A DNA stretch of 64,000 nucleotides, taken from NCBI RefSeq assembly GCF_000210295.1, contig NC_026739.1, forward strand, positions 902,262-966,261. The letters run 5' to 3'. Made by a program: the position numbers and the translations under genes. Positions within the stretch are counted from its first letter, which is position 1. Each line of letters starts with the position of its first letter. Positions 30,198-40,473 of this stretch are shown one piece after another. The notes under the pieces were generated by a model. That model made no database searches. It was not told where the DNA came from and worked only from the letters and a program-made list of their open reading frames with translations. The DNA is from Trypanosoma brucei gambiense DAL972 (taxonomy: Eukaryota; Euglenozoa; Kinetoplastea; Trypanosomatida; Trypanosomatidae).

Positions 30198-30813
30198 ACA
30201 CTAGTAAGGTGAGAGGTAGATCCGGTGGTATTCGGTGAGTGTATACAGTGACTCCTTATGCAGTGATTCAGTTCCTCACTGCACTTTGTTTCCGTGTTTT
30301 CCTTAGGTATATTTTTTTTTAGTTTCCCTTTGCTTATTTTTGCGTCTTCCTCAGCTCGGGTTACACAGTGAGTATGTATACGTAGTGTTCTGCTGTTGCT
30401 ATTACTGCCTTATGTGGCTTCTCGCAATGCTGTTTTCAACGAGTACAAAAGCCTTTCACCATCGAAAAACACACGACAGGCCGTGTGGTGCTCCCACGTT
30501 TTTTCCCCTCCCTATTCGGATGTCCTTTTAATTCCCTCCTTTCGTTTTTTTTGTTCTTCACAGTACCGTTCCCCCAACTTCTCTCCTGATAATAAACTAT
30601 GAGTTAACAATCCGAACACGACTGCTTCAACAAAGTGAAGAAGAGAGTAAGCACGGATTAAATATGTAAATCCAACACCTTCCCGTCGCTATTATCTTCT
30701 CCCTTCCCCCTGTAAGCTCTCTTTGTTGCGGTGAAAATTGTCAGTGACCGAATGTCCGCACAGAAACGTAACCGTACGTGCAATAAGGCCAACACAGCTT
30801 GGAAATTTTTAAA

Positions 30814-30833
30814 ATATATATATATATATATAT
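30814..30833. repeat. (AT)10 microsatellite
   Basis: Uninterrupted alternating AT. Confidence 0.85.
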
Positions 30834-31072
30834 TTTATAACGAAAAATAAATGGGTTGGATCCTCCCACGTAACTGAGTAAACTAAATGTAAGAAAAAGA
30901 AAATAAAAAACAAAAATGACAGAATTTATACGAAGGTTACGCCACAAGTAGTCAGGTATTTGAAATACATGTACCAAACAGGAGAAACATAAAGAGGGAG
31001 AGAAGATCTCGCTATTGAACAGTTTCAGATAATAAAAATGTAAAGAGTGTAAAAAGGGGTAAACTAGATTTA

Positions 31073-31285
31073 CTACGCCCCACTACTCGAACCCCTCAAC
31101 AGAGCGCAAGAGAATAACGATAACATCAACAAAACGAACAAACCGGTTGTCAATAAACTGACCTGCTGCCACCAGTTAGTTAAAGCTCTGCAGTCACATG
31201 ACATAAAATGTGCGAGCACAAACACAACCGAGAGAAGATAACAACATAACGAATCACAGCTCCGTTCGAGGGGGCGTATATTCAT
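31073..31285 (-). CDS. Possible small two-span membrane protein
   Basis: A 70-codon frame from ATG 31285 (MNIRPLERSCDS). Two hydrophobic stretches (YLLSVVFVLAHFM and VSLLTTGLFVLLMLSLFSC) are separated by a short polar loop (SCDCRALTNWWQQ), and the end is RGSSSGA. It is not derived from a simple repeat. It sits in a 2 kb gap where another gene would be expected by spacing. No family recognised; a chance frame cannot be excluded. Confidence 0.25.
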   Translation of the reverse strand: MNIRPLERSCDSLCCYLLSVVFVLAHFMSCDCRALTNWWQQVSLLTTGLFVLLMLSLFSCALLRGSSSGA

Positions 31286-32027
31286 GTTCACATCCAATCA
31301 CACAAACTGTACATTTTTACCCAACCAACCAACCAACCAACCCCCACAGCTCACAGATTCTCATTACCTTAAAAAACAAAAAAAAATCACAATAAAGAAG
31401 AAAAGCAAAACAAAAAAAGGAACGAAGAATATAATATATTATTTGCGTTAGAAAAGGAGGTAAAAAAAATTAGAAAGGAAGTCACATGACGAATACCACC
31501 CGGTGAGTTGTTGCCAATGCCCGATTTACAACAAACAAGCAATCAATCAATCAAACAAACAAACAGAGAACAATCGAGAAAACGAAGGCACGAAATAAGC
31601 CACCATGTTGAGGACCCAACACCGAAACAAGCGCCACCGAAAATCTTCTCCCACACAAGATTAACGCTTGAAGGCGTAAGAACTCATAGGTGTGCAGGCA
31701 GCGCCCCTGCGCATATTTTATCAGTGATTTATCTATGAGCATATTCATCCAACTGTAGCATTGGTTCTCTTTCTCCTCCTCCTCCTCCTCCTTCTCCCTC
31801 TCCTTTTCTTCACACTCTTCATGTATAAATATATAAATGTATAATTCACAAATATATATCACATACACGCACAATTACATGTTATATATAAATACATGCA
31901 TTGCATGTCTTTAAGTACAAAAATTGGTTAGTGTGTGGGCCTCCTGAACTTCCCTTGATTTGAGCAGAACAAGGGGGAAAGGAAAAAAGAACATCAAGTC
32001 TTCTGAATGCCGCACGTCCTGCAGTGG

Positions 32028-32995
32028 TTATGTCAATCTTGATTCCTTCGCTGAAGAAGGAGAAGAAAGAGCGCGCACTTTAGTCGCAGTGTAACAACCG
32101 AGTCCCACAAGTGTAACAGTTACTCCAAGGAGTGTCTTGGTATCCGCCTCCGAAGAAATAAACACAAATCCACCTATGAAAACCAAAACCGTCTTTAAAT
32201 AACCGACAATATTTGTGGTTAGCGGAGATGTTTGACCCACTAACAAGAAAAAAGAAAGATTTACGCCAAAAGCAAGGATACACGACAGTGCAATTGTCCA
32301 TACGCTTGTAGGGGTTACCTCATAGCTGCGCAGTTCCGTCAAACCATCAATGGGAACCGCAAACAACAACATGAGGGAACTTACAGGTGCTTGGTAAATC
32401 AAAAGTTGTGCTGCATTCACGCCGAGGTCCTTCTGCTTTGTATTTCCCCAAATAGTGTATAAGGAATTGGCCAGAATAGCTAATAAGGCCCATATTGTTC
32501 CCTCAACGGTCAGTCGCGTGTCCGCACACACCGTAATACCCGAACCCAAACATGTGATGAAGATGGCCAAAAGTGTTTCCTTTGTTTCCTGTTTATTGTA
32601 TGCTGCATACTCAATCAGCACAATAAGGGGTGTACAGAGGATCTTCGATGTTTGGTAGACGCTCACAGTGTTGGCCAAAAGTGAGAAGTTGTTGAACACC
32701 ACATACCCGCAAAACGCTGCACTTATGGTAAGCACCTGAGCAATGTGAAGTCTTTTTATTTCAAAGAACCCAAACAGTGACAGCATTAGACAACAAAGAA
32801 TGACGCAATGAAGTGCATCACTGTTAAAAGTGTTACGAAATGAAACCCGGCTTCATTATATACCAGGCGCTTGTTTACAATAATTACTCCTACGCTGCTG
32901 ACGATGTTAAGGAGCAAACTAAACAATACCTTCAGATTACCGCCACGCATCCACTTCAATACGACACCGTGCTCCACATTTTCATGTCTCGTCAT
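32028..32995 (-). pseudogene. SLC35E3-like nucleotide-sugar/triose-phosphate-type transporter, frameshifted
   Basis: Two frames abut at 32786. The upstream part (ATG 32995) ends ...LLTVMHFIASFFVV and stop; the downstream part (32786 to 32028) runs MLSLFGFFEIKRLHIAQVL and onward for 252 codons. They read as one member of the SLC35 drug/metabolite transporter superfamily, closest by eye to SLC35E3: HFIASF, FCGYVVFNNFSLLANTVSVY, QTSKILCTPLIVLIE, AILANSLYTIWGNTKQ, LLIYQAPVSSLMLLFAVP and SPLTTNIVGYLKTVLVF. The frame is regained if one base is added in the TTCTTTG stretch at about 32793-32799, giving about 322 residues and ten spans, the family's normal size. This is either a real one-base deletion or a homopolymer sequencing error. 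Such proteins exchange nucleotide sugars or related solutes across Golgi or ER membranes. The four codons before ATG 32995 lack an ATG. Confidence 0.8.
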
Positions 32996-33424
32996 TGGTG
33001 AGGTCACTGAGCGACTCCTCTACCCTTTGCTCTTATTAAAAACAAGCAAATCACGCACTGAAGGGTTTTTTTTCTTGAACTACGAGGTAAAACAAATGGG
33101 GAGAAATAGTTTATACCACTAAATACATGTATTTATATACCAGTAATGATCCCGGTAGTGAGAAATCGCACAAAACAACACGCGGCAGCAGCGCTGGAAA
33201 GACCCTTTTATTGGAAAGGGTTTTTTTTAAAAAAAGGATGTGAGAGTATCAAAAGGAGCCGTTTAACAAACAACGTGCAAAGGTAGACCACATGTGTAAA
33301 TAGGTCTCACCGGCTCACATCTCCAATTCTCGCCTCGGTAACTCTATAGTTTCTTTTCTACACAATCTATGCTGCTTGTGCACTGGTGTTAAGACTTAAT
33401 GGGATTATGAAGATTAGGTATTTG
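32996..33424. other. Short spacer with a hairpin-plus-T8 structure
   Basis: About 430 bases between the SH3 gene stop and the transporter ATG. Apart from the hairpin at 33203-33228, nothing is recognised. Confidence 0.55.
33203..33228 (+). repeat. 6-bp hairpin followed by T8
   Basis: CCCTTT, six-base loop, AAAGGG, then eight T on the plus strand. It looks like an intrinsic terminator but is antisense to the genes. Confidence 0.5.
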
Positions 33425-34249
33425 CTAGTGATCAATTCCACTGCTAGTCATCGAGCGAAGAATGTGGTCCTTTTCTTGTTCCAACATATTCTTCCAGCGC
33501 TTCCTCATCCTATCCATGGATAGATCTAAATCGCGCAACTTCACAGCAAGTTTCTCTTTCTTTTCCCTACACACTCCCACGTCATTCTTTGCCTCTTCCA
33601 GTGCAGACCGCATCTTAGCAAGTTCGTCTTGTCGCCGCCGCGCAAGTTGCTTAAGATGCAGCTCATTTTTCATGAAAGATTCAACAACGGCTCCTGTATC
33701 GTAAAGAAGGGAATTAGTAGAAGGATCTGTTGCACTCTGCAGGTTTGTCCCTAGCGTTTTACCACTTATTTGTGCCCTTCTCGTCGCTTGGTCCGTGTCA
33801 CTCAGCGACCGCACGTGCGTGTTTGCAACTACATCAAGCTCCATCGCGTTGACATAAGATGAACCCCCCACCGTACCGACGGAATCATAATTGTTCCCTA
33901 TCATACTATGTGAATTATGCTTATTTAACATATATGAACAGTCCAGTTTCGACTGTTTTGCAGAGTTGCACACTTTGGGTGATTCATCAACTAAAAAGGA
34001 GCAGTTTCCTAACGATGTTGCCCCTACCGCTGACGATTGTAATCTACTGTCCCCGCCAACCTGAGCGGCACTAGGAGTTAAGTGACTGAGTGGAACAAAC
34101 CCCACGCGCTCCTTGTCACCAACAACTTCTACCTGTACCCACCCATCGTGCGTATCTTCATCAATAGCCGTAACAATTTCACCCTTTCGAACAGATAACT
34201 CCACATCCTCCTGCGCAGTGAAATTGCAATGCACTGTAAAGAGGGACAT
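33425..34249 (-). CDS. SH3 domain plus coiled-coil protein
   Basis: 274 residues from ATG 34249. Residues 2-58 fit an SH3 domain: FTVHCNFTAQEDVELSVRKG (ALYDF-like start and E-L-S-x-x-x-G), then EIVTAIDED, DGWVQVEV with the conserved Trp at 37, VGFVPLSHL with the proline of the binding surface, and a final hydrophobic residue. SH3 domains bind proline-rich peptides in actin, endocytic and signalling scaffolds and are uncommon in trypanosomatids. The middle (about 60-190) is Ser/Asn-rich and probably disordered. The C-terminus (about 190-265) is a basic coiled coil (LKQLARRRQDELAKMRSALE). The A-L-Y-D-Y motif is degenerate (C-N-F), so ligand choice may differ. Confidence 0.8.
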   Translation of the reverse strand: MSLFTVHCNFTAQEDVELSVRKGEIVTAIDEDTHDGWVQVEVVGDKERVGFVPLSHLTPSAAQVGGDSRLQSSAVGATSLGNCSFLVDESPKVCNSAKQSKLDCSYMLNKHNSHSMIGNNYDSVGTVGGSSYVNAMELDVVANTHVRSLSDTDQATRRAQISGKTLGTNLQSATDPSTNSLLYDTGAVVESFMKNELHLKQLARRRQDELAKMRSALEEAKNDVGVCREKKEKLAVKLRDLDLSMDRMRKRWKNMLEQEKDHILRSMTSSGIDH

Positions 34250-35170
34250 TACTATACGACGAGGGGGTTTCCAAAATCAATTGACTTCCACGTAGCAGAA
34301 AGTGAATACCCTCCCCCCTTCCTCTTAAGTATAAACTTTTTTTTAAAACTCTATTCAATGTACCAACACCTTCCCTACTTATGCTGCACTGCTCTAGCAA
34401 CAATTAACAATTGCCACCGTCGTGTCACCAGTGATGTGATTAGACAATGCACTTTTCTAGAAAGTCGCCGAACCACCCGAGGAAGTTGACTTAACTGCGA
34501 AACATAACGAAAGAAGAAGTAAGACAGAACCACGAATTTGCAAAATATATACATATACATAATCATGCAACAACACAAATAGCTGGAAAGAGATCTAGAA
34601 AACAATATGGATTATAAACCCAACTTTCCGTAAGTCGCGACGCAATATATACAAACGAAGGGAGAAACATGTAGCAGCATCAACGTAAAAAGATACTTCT
34701 CTGGGTGAAACGAGAAATAAAAATAGAGAAATGAAATGCAACGAATGCCTCACAATATCGCAACTCTAACATATATATATATATATATAAGCCCAACACC
34801 CACATGTAAGACCGCACCATACAACGGTCAGCTGTACGATGTGGTACATGGAAAATTCCTATCGATGAACGCTTATATATATATACACACAGGTAAGAGC
34901 CTCTTTGTTAAATCACCAGACACCTCCACCCTCAAAAAAAAAAAAAGGAGCTCAAAGCAGTTTTGAGTTTACACGGCACTGTTACCGCCTCATGGCAAGT
35001 TAACCCGCACCCCCCCCCCCTCAAACACACAAACACACACACGAGCCGTATTTTCTCCATACCCGCACTTTCCTGAGGCTACGAGATATTACCACCAAAT
35101 ATAAACCAAAACCGGCCTAACTGCTCCTCCCAGGGTTTTGCTGCCGACTTTACGCTACCGAATCAAGGCG
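34250..35170. other. Intergenic spacer, nothing recognised
   Basis: (AT)n at 34771-34789, short TA tract near 34874-34882, C-run near 35011-35020 followed by (CA)-type repeats. No gene seen. Confidence 0.6.
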
Positions 35171-36034
35171 CTATCGCGTCTGACCGCGTCTAGCGAGAAT
35201 TCGGTTGCGCTTCTCGCTTAAGTGTTCGTCCAGCATATTGCAACGCTTGTCGAGAACTTTTATATACATTGCTGCATTCATGAGAGCTGGATCGACCCAT
35301 TGTTGCAAATGAGGAAAAGATGCCAGGTACCCATTGGAAGCACGTTTACTCTCCGTATCTGATGTAGCTAAGGAAGGAATAATTTGTGGTTTAAGTGATC
35401 GTGCGTGTGACCGAATTTGCCGAAAGAATCCAACTTCGCTACTATCTTGGCTCATCAGTATCCGACCAGCCTTTTCGGGTAAATCATCACTGACATCACT
35501 CAACGTCTTATTCTTTTTAAGCAGTTCTCGAGTCCTGTCGAGTACCCTGTACCCAACAGAAAATGGCAGCTCCAGCACTTGTAAAGAAAAGCATCCTTCC
35601 AATGCCGAAATTAAATGCGAGGAGTTTTTCTCTAGTATTCCTGTACCGACGAGATGTATCGATTTAATTGTAGGAACGCCCTGAATAATTCGACCAATTT
35701 CCGGTGAGGAGGCACTTGTGATACCGGGGTTCTTCGAAAGATCTAAATGAACCAAACACTTTCTCGTGCAAATGGCGTGTGCAAGATGTATGATGTCTAG
35801 ATCCTTCAAACTGCACGAACGAAGACTAAGTGACTCAATGGGATTGGAACCCTTGAGAATAGCAGCAAGAATCCCAATGGCATCATCTGTAAAGGTATTA
35901 TGATCAAAGACTAAATTGCAGTAAAAGTCATTGCTGCATATCGCATCGCGTAGACGCTGTAAGACATTAGAGTCCAGCACAAATGTGGTATTGTCGCTGA
36001 AGTCAATAGCACGACGCTCGTGGTCAATAATCAT
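35171..36034 (-). CDS. Leucine-rich-repeat protein
   Basis: 287 residues from ATG 36034. Residues about 40-170 contain four or five RNI-type LRRs: FDHNTFTDDAIGILAAIL, IESLSLRSCSLKDLDIIHLA, LVHLDLSKNPGITSASSPEI, IKSIHLVGTGILEKNSSHLI and LQVLELPFSV, with L-x-x-L-x-L-x-x-x/N pattern. The C-terminal 110 residues are helical and basic (CNMLDEHLSEKRNRILARRG). LRRs are protein-binding surfaces; in trypanosomatids small LRR proteins often belong to basal body, flagellum or cell-division structures, which is only an inference here. No signal peptide or membrane span. Confidence 0.85.
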   Translation of the reverse strand: MIIDHERRAIDFSDNTTFVLDSNVLQRLRDAICSNDFYCNLVFDHNTFTDDAIGILAAILKGSNPIESLSLRSCSLKDLDIIHLAHAICTRKCLVHLDLSKNPGITSASSPEIGRIIQGVPTIKSIHLVGTGILEKNSSHLISALEGCFSLQVLELPFSVGYRVLDRTRELLKKNKTLSDVSDDLPEKAGRILMSQDSSEVGFFRQIRSHARSLKPQIIPSLATSDTESKRASNGYLASFPHLQQWVDPALMNAAMYIKVLDKRCNMLDEHLSEKRNRILARRGQTR

Positions 36035-37315
36035 TGCTGACCTCTTCCCGTTGCCCTCAATTCAACGACACTCAGAAAGTCGCAAAAGAAAACCTTTTCT
36101 AAGCTTGACACAGGGATGATCATAAATATTAAAATAAGATGAAAATGGGGGGAAATAGGGGCGGATGCCACCGCAAGATAGGAATTTTAATTTTAACCAA
36201 TATATCCAAATCAAAATAAAAGATTAGTACATGTATGCTTGTCCATATATATATATATATATATGTGGTAAATGTGAGTGTGTTTACTATACGGATCACC
36301 TTCATCGCGAAGCGTAACTCAACGGTATCATTTCACGGAACATCTCTCTTGAGGAAACGTCCGACTCGAGGGAGGGAAAGAGGGAAAAAAAACACCTAAA
36401 TGGAAAGGGGGGGAGATGAGGGGGTCGTGTATTTCGAGAGTGTCGATGATGCACACAAAAAGAAACTCACTCACTCACATACGGATGGAATATGTACATG
36501 TGTGTTTGTGTTTTTTGTGAATGAGTTTCTGTTTGCATGAATGTATGCATGTATTCATACGTTTATTCTTCTTTGAAGAAAATGTAAGAAAGAAACGCGA
36601 ATACAACGGCAAAAACAGCAACAACACAAATCAAAAATAAACAAAAATCACCTTTCGTTACTATCACTCTCAGACACTGAAAACAAAGAAGTCATGTGAA
36701 GGATGAAGTCCCAAGTTTCGGTGCGGTTGGTGAGAGCCCCCATCAGAATTTTTTTACAAAAAAAGAGATAAAACAAGTAGTGAGAACAAAAACAATATGC
36801 CCAGTAAAAGTATTTCACGTGCGTAGGAAGATGATGCAACACCGTGCTCTAGAAAGGAGGGAGGTGGGGGAAGGATGAATGAATTTTTTTTGTATAATGA
36901 CAAAAAAAAGACTTGGGAATGCATGGAGAATAGAAGAAAAAGAGAGAGGAGGTGGAAAGCAAGGACAACATATCACCCGTAGTCGGTAATGTGTCAAATA
37001 CACAACCTTCGGGGACCTCGGTGAAGTGAGTAAAAAAAAAAACATTTGCACATCCTAACTGATCCATATGGGGAGAAACACACTCCACACATTGTTTTCC
37101 GACCACTTGTGATGCCCCACACATTAGTAAATCAGTAACAACAAATATATAAACATACGCAGTGTACCGACGGCGCAGCAACACAAACAAACAAACAAAC
37201 AAACAAGAGAGAAAGAAAGAGAAGGGTATAGAAAGGTTTAACGAGAGTATCACTTTCGACGCAGGGATGCGGCATGTATGTACATAAGTGTTGCCCTTGG
37301 TCAGTTTTAACTTTT
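36035..37315. other. Intergenic spacer: trailer of the acidic coiled-coil gene and LRR leader
   Basis: (AT)10 at 36245-36264, an imperfect 13-pair hairpin at 36461-36530 and (CAAA)n at about 37184-37205. A long leftward frame next to the upstream stop has no ATG. No gene. Confidence 0.6.
36461..36530. repeat. Imperfect inverted repeat
   Basis: 36461-36474 pairs with 36517-36530 over 14 positions with one mismatch: AGAAACTCA/TGAGTTTCT, then TCAC/GTGA. The loop is 42 bases. Confidence 0.65.
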
Positions 37316-39457
37316 TCACTCATCATTTACCTCCCCTTCCGATAGACACTCTTCCAAGTTAAGTTTTGCGTAAGTTTCAAACATGTCGTGCTCATCGGAA
37401 GAATTTTCATCGTAATCTTTTCTCACATTCCCTAATTTTACATCAAACTGGCCCTTTACCCTCCCGTCCCCTCGGCCCTTCGTTCCTCCTGCACTGAGCC
37501 CGCCATTTGATGCCCCTTCTTCCAAACTACCAGCCGAGTCGTATGAATCACATTCCTCCTCGTCCGTCTCCTCGACTTTTTCATCCCCATCCTCATCCTC
37601 CTCTTCCCCTTCCCCTTCCCCTTCTACTCCCACTTCTTCTCCTCCTTCCTCTTCTTCCTCTTCCTCTTCTTCCCCCTCTTCTTCTTGCGAATATTTCCTC
37701 TCCTGCAACTGCCCTTCTTCGCTTTGCCCCTCACTGGCCTCCTCATTATTATCCTCTTCGGTATCCTCGGCATCCTTATGCGTACGCCCTGCGGGACCAT
37801 GTAGATCAGAGGCGTCGCCAAATGCACGTGGACCCATTGACTGCCGCCTAAGAAGAGCAAGTGGCGATTCACCATTGGTAAAGAGACGCCACAGGGCATC
37901 GGCTTGTCGTTGAGTTATGATTTTTTCCTCAACAAACTGTAAAAGATGCTCGTATTCAATTGGAACAGGTTTGTTGGCGTTCTTTTCCGGAAGCCCGAAT
38001 GCCGTCTTCCGAGTCAAAAACGAGGCGCATTTAAAGGAGTCCTGCATGGTCGTATTATCCGTGATTTCTTCAGGGACATAAGATCCCACCCCAGCTTCCA
38101 ATGGTGCGCTAATAGGGCGGAACGTTTTTGGAGGAAGTATTTTACTCTTTGGGGGAGCTTGTTTTCTGTCCTGTGCAAGTGTTGACAAGATGGTTGATCC
38201 CTTGTTCGTCCCCTTGACCAAAGCACCAGGCATAGGTGGCGACACAACAGGAGGGTCCGGTGCTGTTTCCGCTCTCCTGGGGACCTCTTTCACAAGCCTA
38301 TTTAAGTCACGTTCCTTGCGCTTCGCATTTTTCAGTTCGTTTTTCAATTGTTTGACTTGTTCCTCCCAATTTCGCTCTTTCTCCCTCATCTTCGCCATTT
38401 GTATCTCACGTGTCTCTAACTCTTTTTGTAGTCGTCCCAACTGGTTTTCCGTCATACGTGCCTGTGTACTTCGGGGGCCCACGGGTGCAGGTCCTGCGCG
38501 ACCTCGCGCTTCATTCGAGCGGCCTCGAGGGCCTACGACATTTCTTGCCTTCCCTGACCGCCCAGGCACACCATTGAGGAGAGGTGTCCCCAACAGTTCC
38601 TGAGCATTTGATTCTATTGCCCTTCCCGATGATTGTGTGCTCTCCACTGGCCGCCGCCCCGGAAACCCCTCAACAATTTCCAGCGGAGGAAGATGCCCAC
38701 CCGGACGCTTGGGTGACTGGGCAAAGCTCTTTCGTCCCCCACTAACAGGCGGTTTCACCATACCCATATGTAAGGGAGGTGCTTGTTTTAACTGCCGTTG
38801 AGGGCTCGGTTGTTTCGGTTGCTGCGCCTGAAGTTGAGCCTTCACCTCATCCATGTTGAAGTTACGAGGTAAGCAGTTTGAGTCAAAGGTTTTGGGTGAA
38901 TCGGCAACCAACGGACTGCAATGTGGAGATGCACCCAACCCAATTCGTTCCCGTACGTTTGGAGTACCAAGGAGGTTAGGCGCACCATTGCTTTTCGGTG
39001 GGCGTGACGTCAGGCCGACTGGTAGGGATTTGGTGTTATATTCATTCTGAGGTGCTAAAGGGTTACCCTCTGACGTGCTCATAGAGAAGTTTGGTGGCAG
39101 TGAGTTCGATTGGTACACTGGCCGTAACGCAGTAACGCCATTCCTAATTCCATTTGACGGACCCTGCTGCGCGCCCCCGGTAGATTTAACTATGAAGTCA
39201 TCGGGGTCGCCTTGAGGAACAATTTTAATTTGATTGTCTTCAAAATTCATATTGTAAGTTTGCTCCTTCACAGTGTTCCTCACCCCATTAGCCAGTTTTT
39301 TTCCGATACCCGCCTCTTCTTTCCGCTTTTTGACCTGCGCGACCTGCTTGTCCAGAGCCTCCTTCAGCGCACGTTGTTTCATTTTACTTTGTATAACATC
39401 TTTCAGTTTCTCCTCCGTAAGTATTACTGGTTTTCCAAATACCACATGGTCGGACAT
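37316..39457 (-). CDS. Acidic-tailed coiled-coil protein, function unknown
   Basis: 713 residues from ATG 39457. The N-terminus (VILTEEKLKDVIQSKMKQRA and KKRKEEAGIGKKLANGVRN) is helical and basic. Residues about 90-330 are Pro/Ser/Gly/Asn-rich and likely disordered. A coiled coil spans about 335-395 (LGRLQKELETREIQMAKMRE). Residues about 470-545 form a short ordered-looking block (YEHLLQFVEEKIITQRQADA) that could be a conserved domain. The tail contains a long Glu/Asp tract (about 590-660) and ends DEHDMFETYAKLNLEECL. No membrane segment. The composition resembles trypanosomatid cytoskeletal or basal-body proteins, but this is only resemblance. Confidence 0.75.
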   Translation of the reverse strand: MSDHVVFGKPVILTEEKLKDVIQSKMKQRALKEALDKQVAQVKKRKEEAGIGKKLANGVRNTVKEQTYNMNFEDNQIKIVPQGDPDDFIVKSTGGAQQGPSNGIRNGVTALRPVYQSNSLPPNFSMSTSEGNPLAPQNEYNTKSLPVGLTSRPPKSNGAPNLLGTPNVRERIGLGASPHCSPLVADSPKTFDSNCLPRNFNMDEVKAQLQAQQPKQPSPQRQLKQAPPLHMGMVKPPVSGGRKSFAQSPKRPGGHLPPLEIVEGFPGRRPVESTQSSGRAIESNAQELLGTPLLNGVPGRSGKARNVVGPRGRSNEARGRAGPAPVGPRSTQARMTENQLGRLQKELETREIQMAKMREKERNWEEQVKQLKNELKNAKRKERDLNRLVKEVPRRAETAPDPPVVSPPMPGALVKGTNKGSTILSTLAQDRKQAPPKSKILPPKTFRPISAPLEAGVGSYVPEEITDNTTMQDSFKCASFLTRKTAFGLPEKNANKPVPIEYEHLLQFVEEKIITQRQADALWRLFTNGESPLALLRRQSMGPRAFGDASDLHGPAGRTHKDAEDTEEDNNEEASEGQSEEGQLQERKYSQEEEGEEEEEEEEEGGEEVGVEGEGEGEEEDEDGDEKVEETDEEECDSYDSAGSLEEGASNGGLSAGGTKGRGDGRVKGQFDVKLGNVRKDYDENSSDEHDMFETYAKLNLEECLSEGEVNDE

Positions 39458-40245
39458 ACAGCCAACTAGTGAGGAGGGAAAGTACGTCTATGAGGAGCCA
39501 CTGGCTTAGTCTTTACGCGGTTAATACTATAATAATAATAATAAAAGAAAATCTCGTACGGTATTTTGTATAACTGTCTGACAACCTGTAGTGTTCCTCT
39601 ATCCCCTGCCTCTCTCCCTACGAGTACCTATACGCAGGGTGGATAGGACAGATGATAAAAACAAAAACAAATAGGAAAGGTGAAAAAGATACTACGTCTG
39701 GTGCCTCTGTATATTTCTTATCTTTAACTACACTAGCGCTTCCCTCGCCTTGATTTTTTCGTTTCGGTGGAGGTCAAGTTGATATTTCACACACTTCCTT
39801 CTAGAAATGACGTCCGGAATATTACCAGCGAATGTATATAATATTTATTTGCTTATATATTTATGTGCCAATGGGTGAAGTGATTACAGTTTAGGTCCGA
39901 CTAACACCAGGATCACAACTGTGCCAATGCTAACCTGTAGTTATCAACAAAGGGAAACCTTTTGAGATGTGAGAAAAGTAATGGAAGCGGAAAAAAAAAC
40001 GGGAACGATAATAGCGAGAGGATAGTAGCAAAAAGCAAATCACATTAGTAAACATATCACGAGTGCATGTCGGTAATACAAGAAAAACTGCTGGTAAGGT
40101 GGCACATTCGTTCCACAAAAAATAAATAAATGTGTTTCCTTTCGGTTCCAGGTGCCTTAAGTGCTGACTTTGACGCAAGGCGTCGACGTATGAAAAAAGC
40201 GTTTATTTTCCTCAACGGAGTCCTTTACAAGTGAATTGGCCCGAG

Positions 40246-40473
40246 TCAGCCGTAACAGTTGTGATCGCATCCACATTTACCTTCAATGGACATGCAAACA
40301 GCTGGGCAAAACTCCCAACTTGCAACCATTTTAAACAAATGGTTCATTATATGCACATGCATTAGCCACAAAATGGCTGCCAACCCACTCCAACCGCTCT
40401 TCTGAACCGCACATATCGGGGCCAAACTCCACGTACAACATTTACTGTTCGCTGGGAAGTCATTTATTCCCAT
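40246..40473 (-). CDS. Possible small Cys-containing protein, unrecognised
   Basis: A 75-codon frame from ATG 40473 that is not low-complexity, with one hydrophobic stretch (GLAAILWLMHVHIM) and a Cys-rich end (CPAVCMSIEGKCGCDHNCYG). No family recognised. It lies inside a 2.6 kb gap, overlaps the small inverted repeat at 40324-40344 and may be a chance frame. Confidence 0.15.
   Translation of the reverse strand: MGINDFPANSKCCTWSLAPICAVQKSGWSGLAAILWLMHVHIMNHLFKMVASWEFCPAVCMSIEGKCGCDHNCYG
40324..40344. repeat. 8-bp perfect inverted repeat
   Basis: AACCATTT and AAATGGTT separated by TAAAC. Confidence 0.7.

Larger units (their letters stand above)
30011..32027. other. Two-kilobase spacer with one possible small membrane-protein frame
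   Basis: Holds (AT)n at 30176-30197 and 30814-30833, (CCAA)n at 31321-31341, (CAAT)/(CAAA)n near 31537-31565 and a (TCC)n stretch near 31775-31795. The small frame at 31073-31285 is listed separately; nothing else looks coding. Confidence 0.55.

Noticed and set aside
36849..37319. 156-codon leftward frame overlapping the end of the acidic coiled-coil gene
   Set aside because: No ATG at its start, and it overlaps the stop region of a clear gene.
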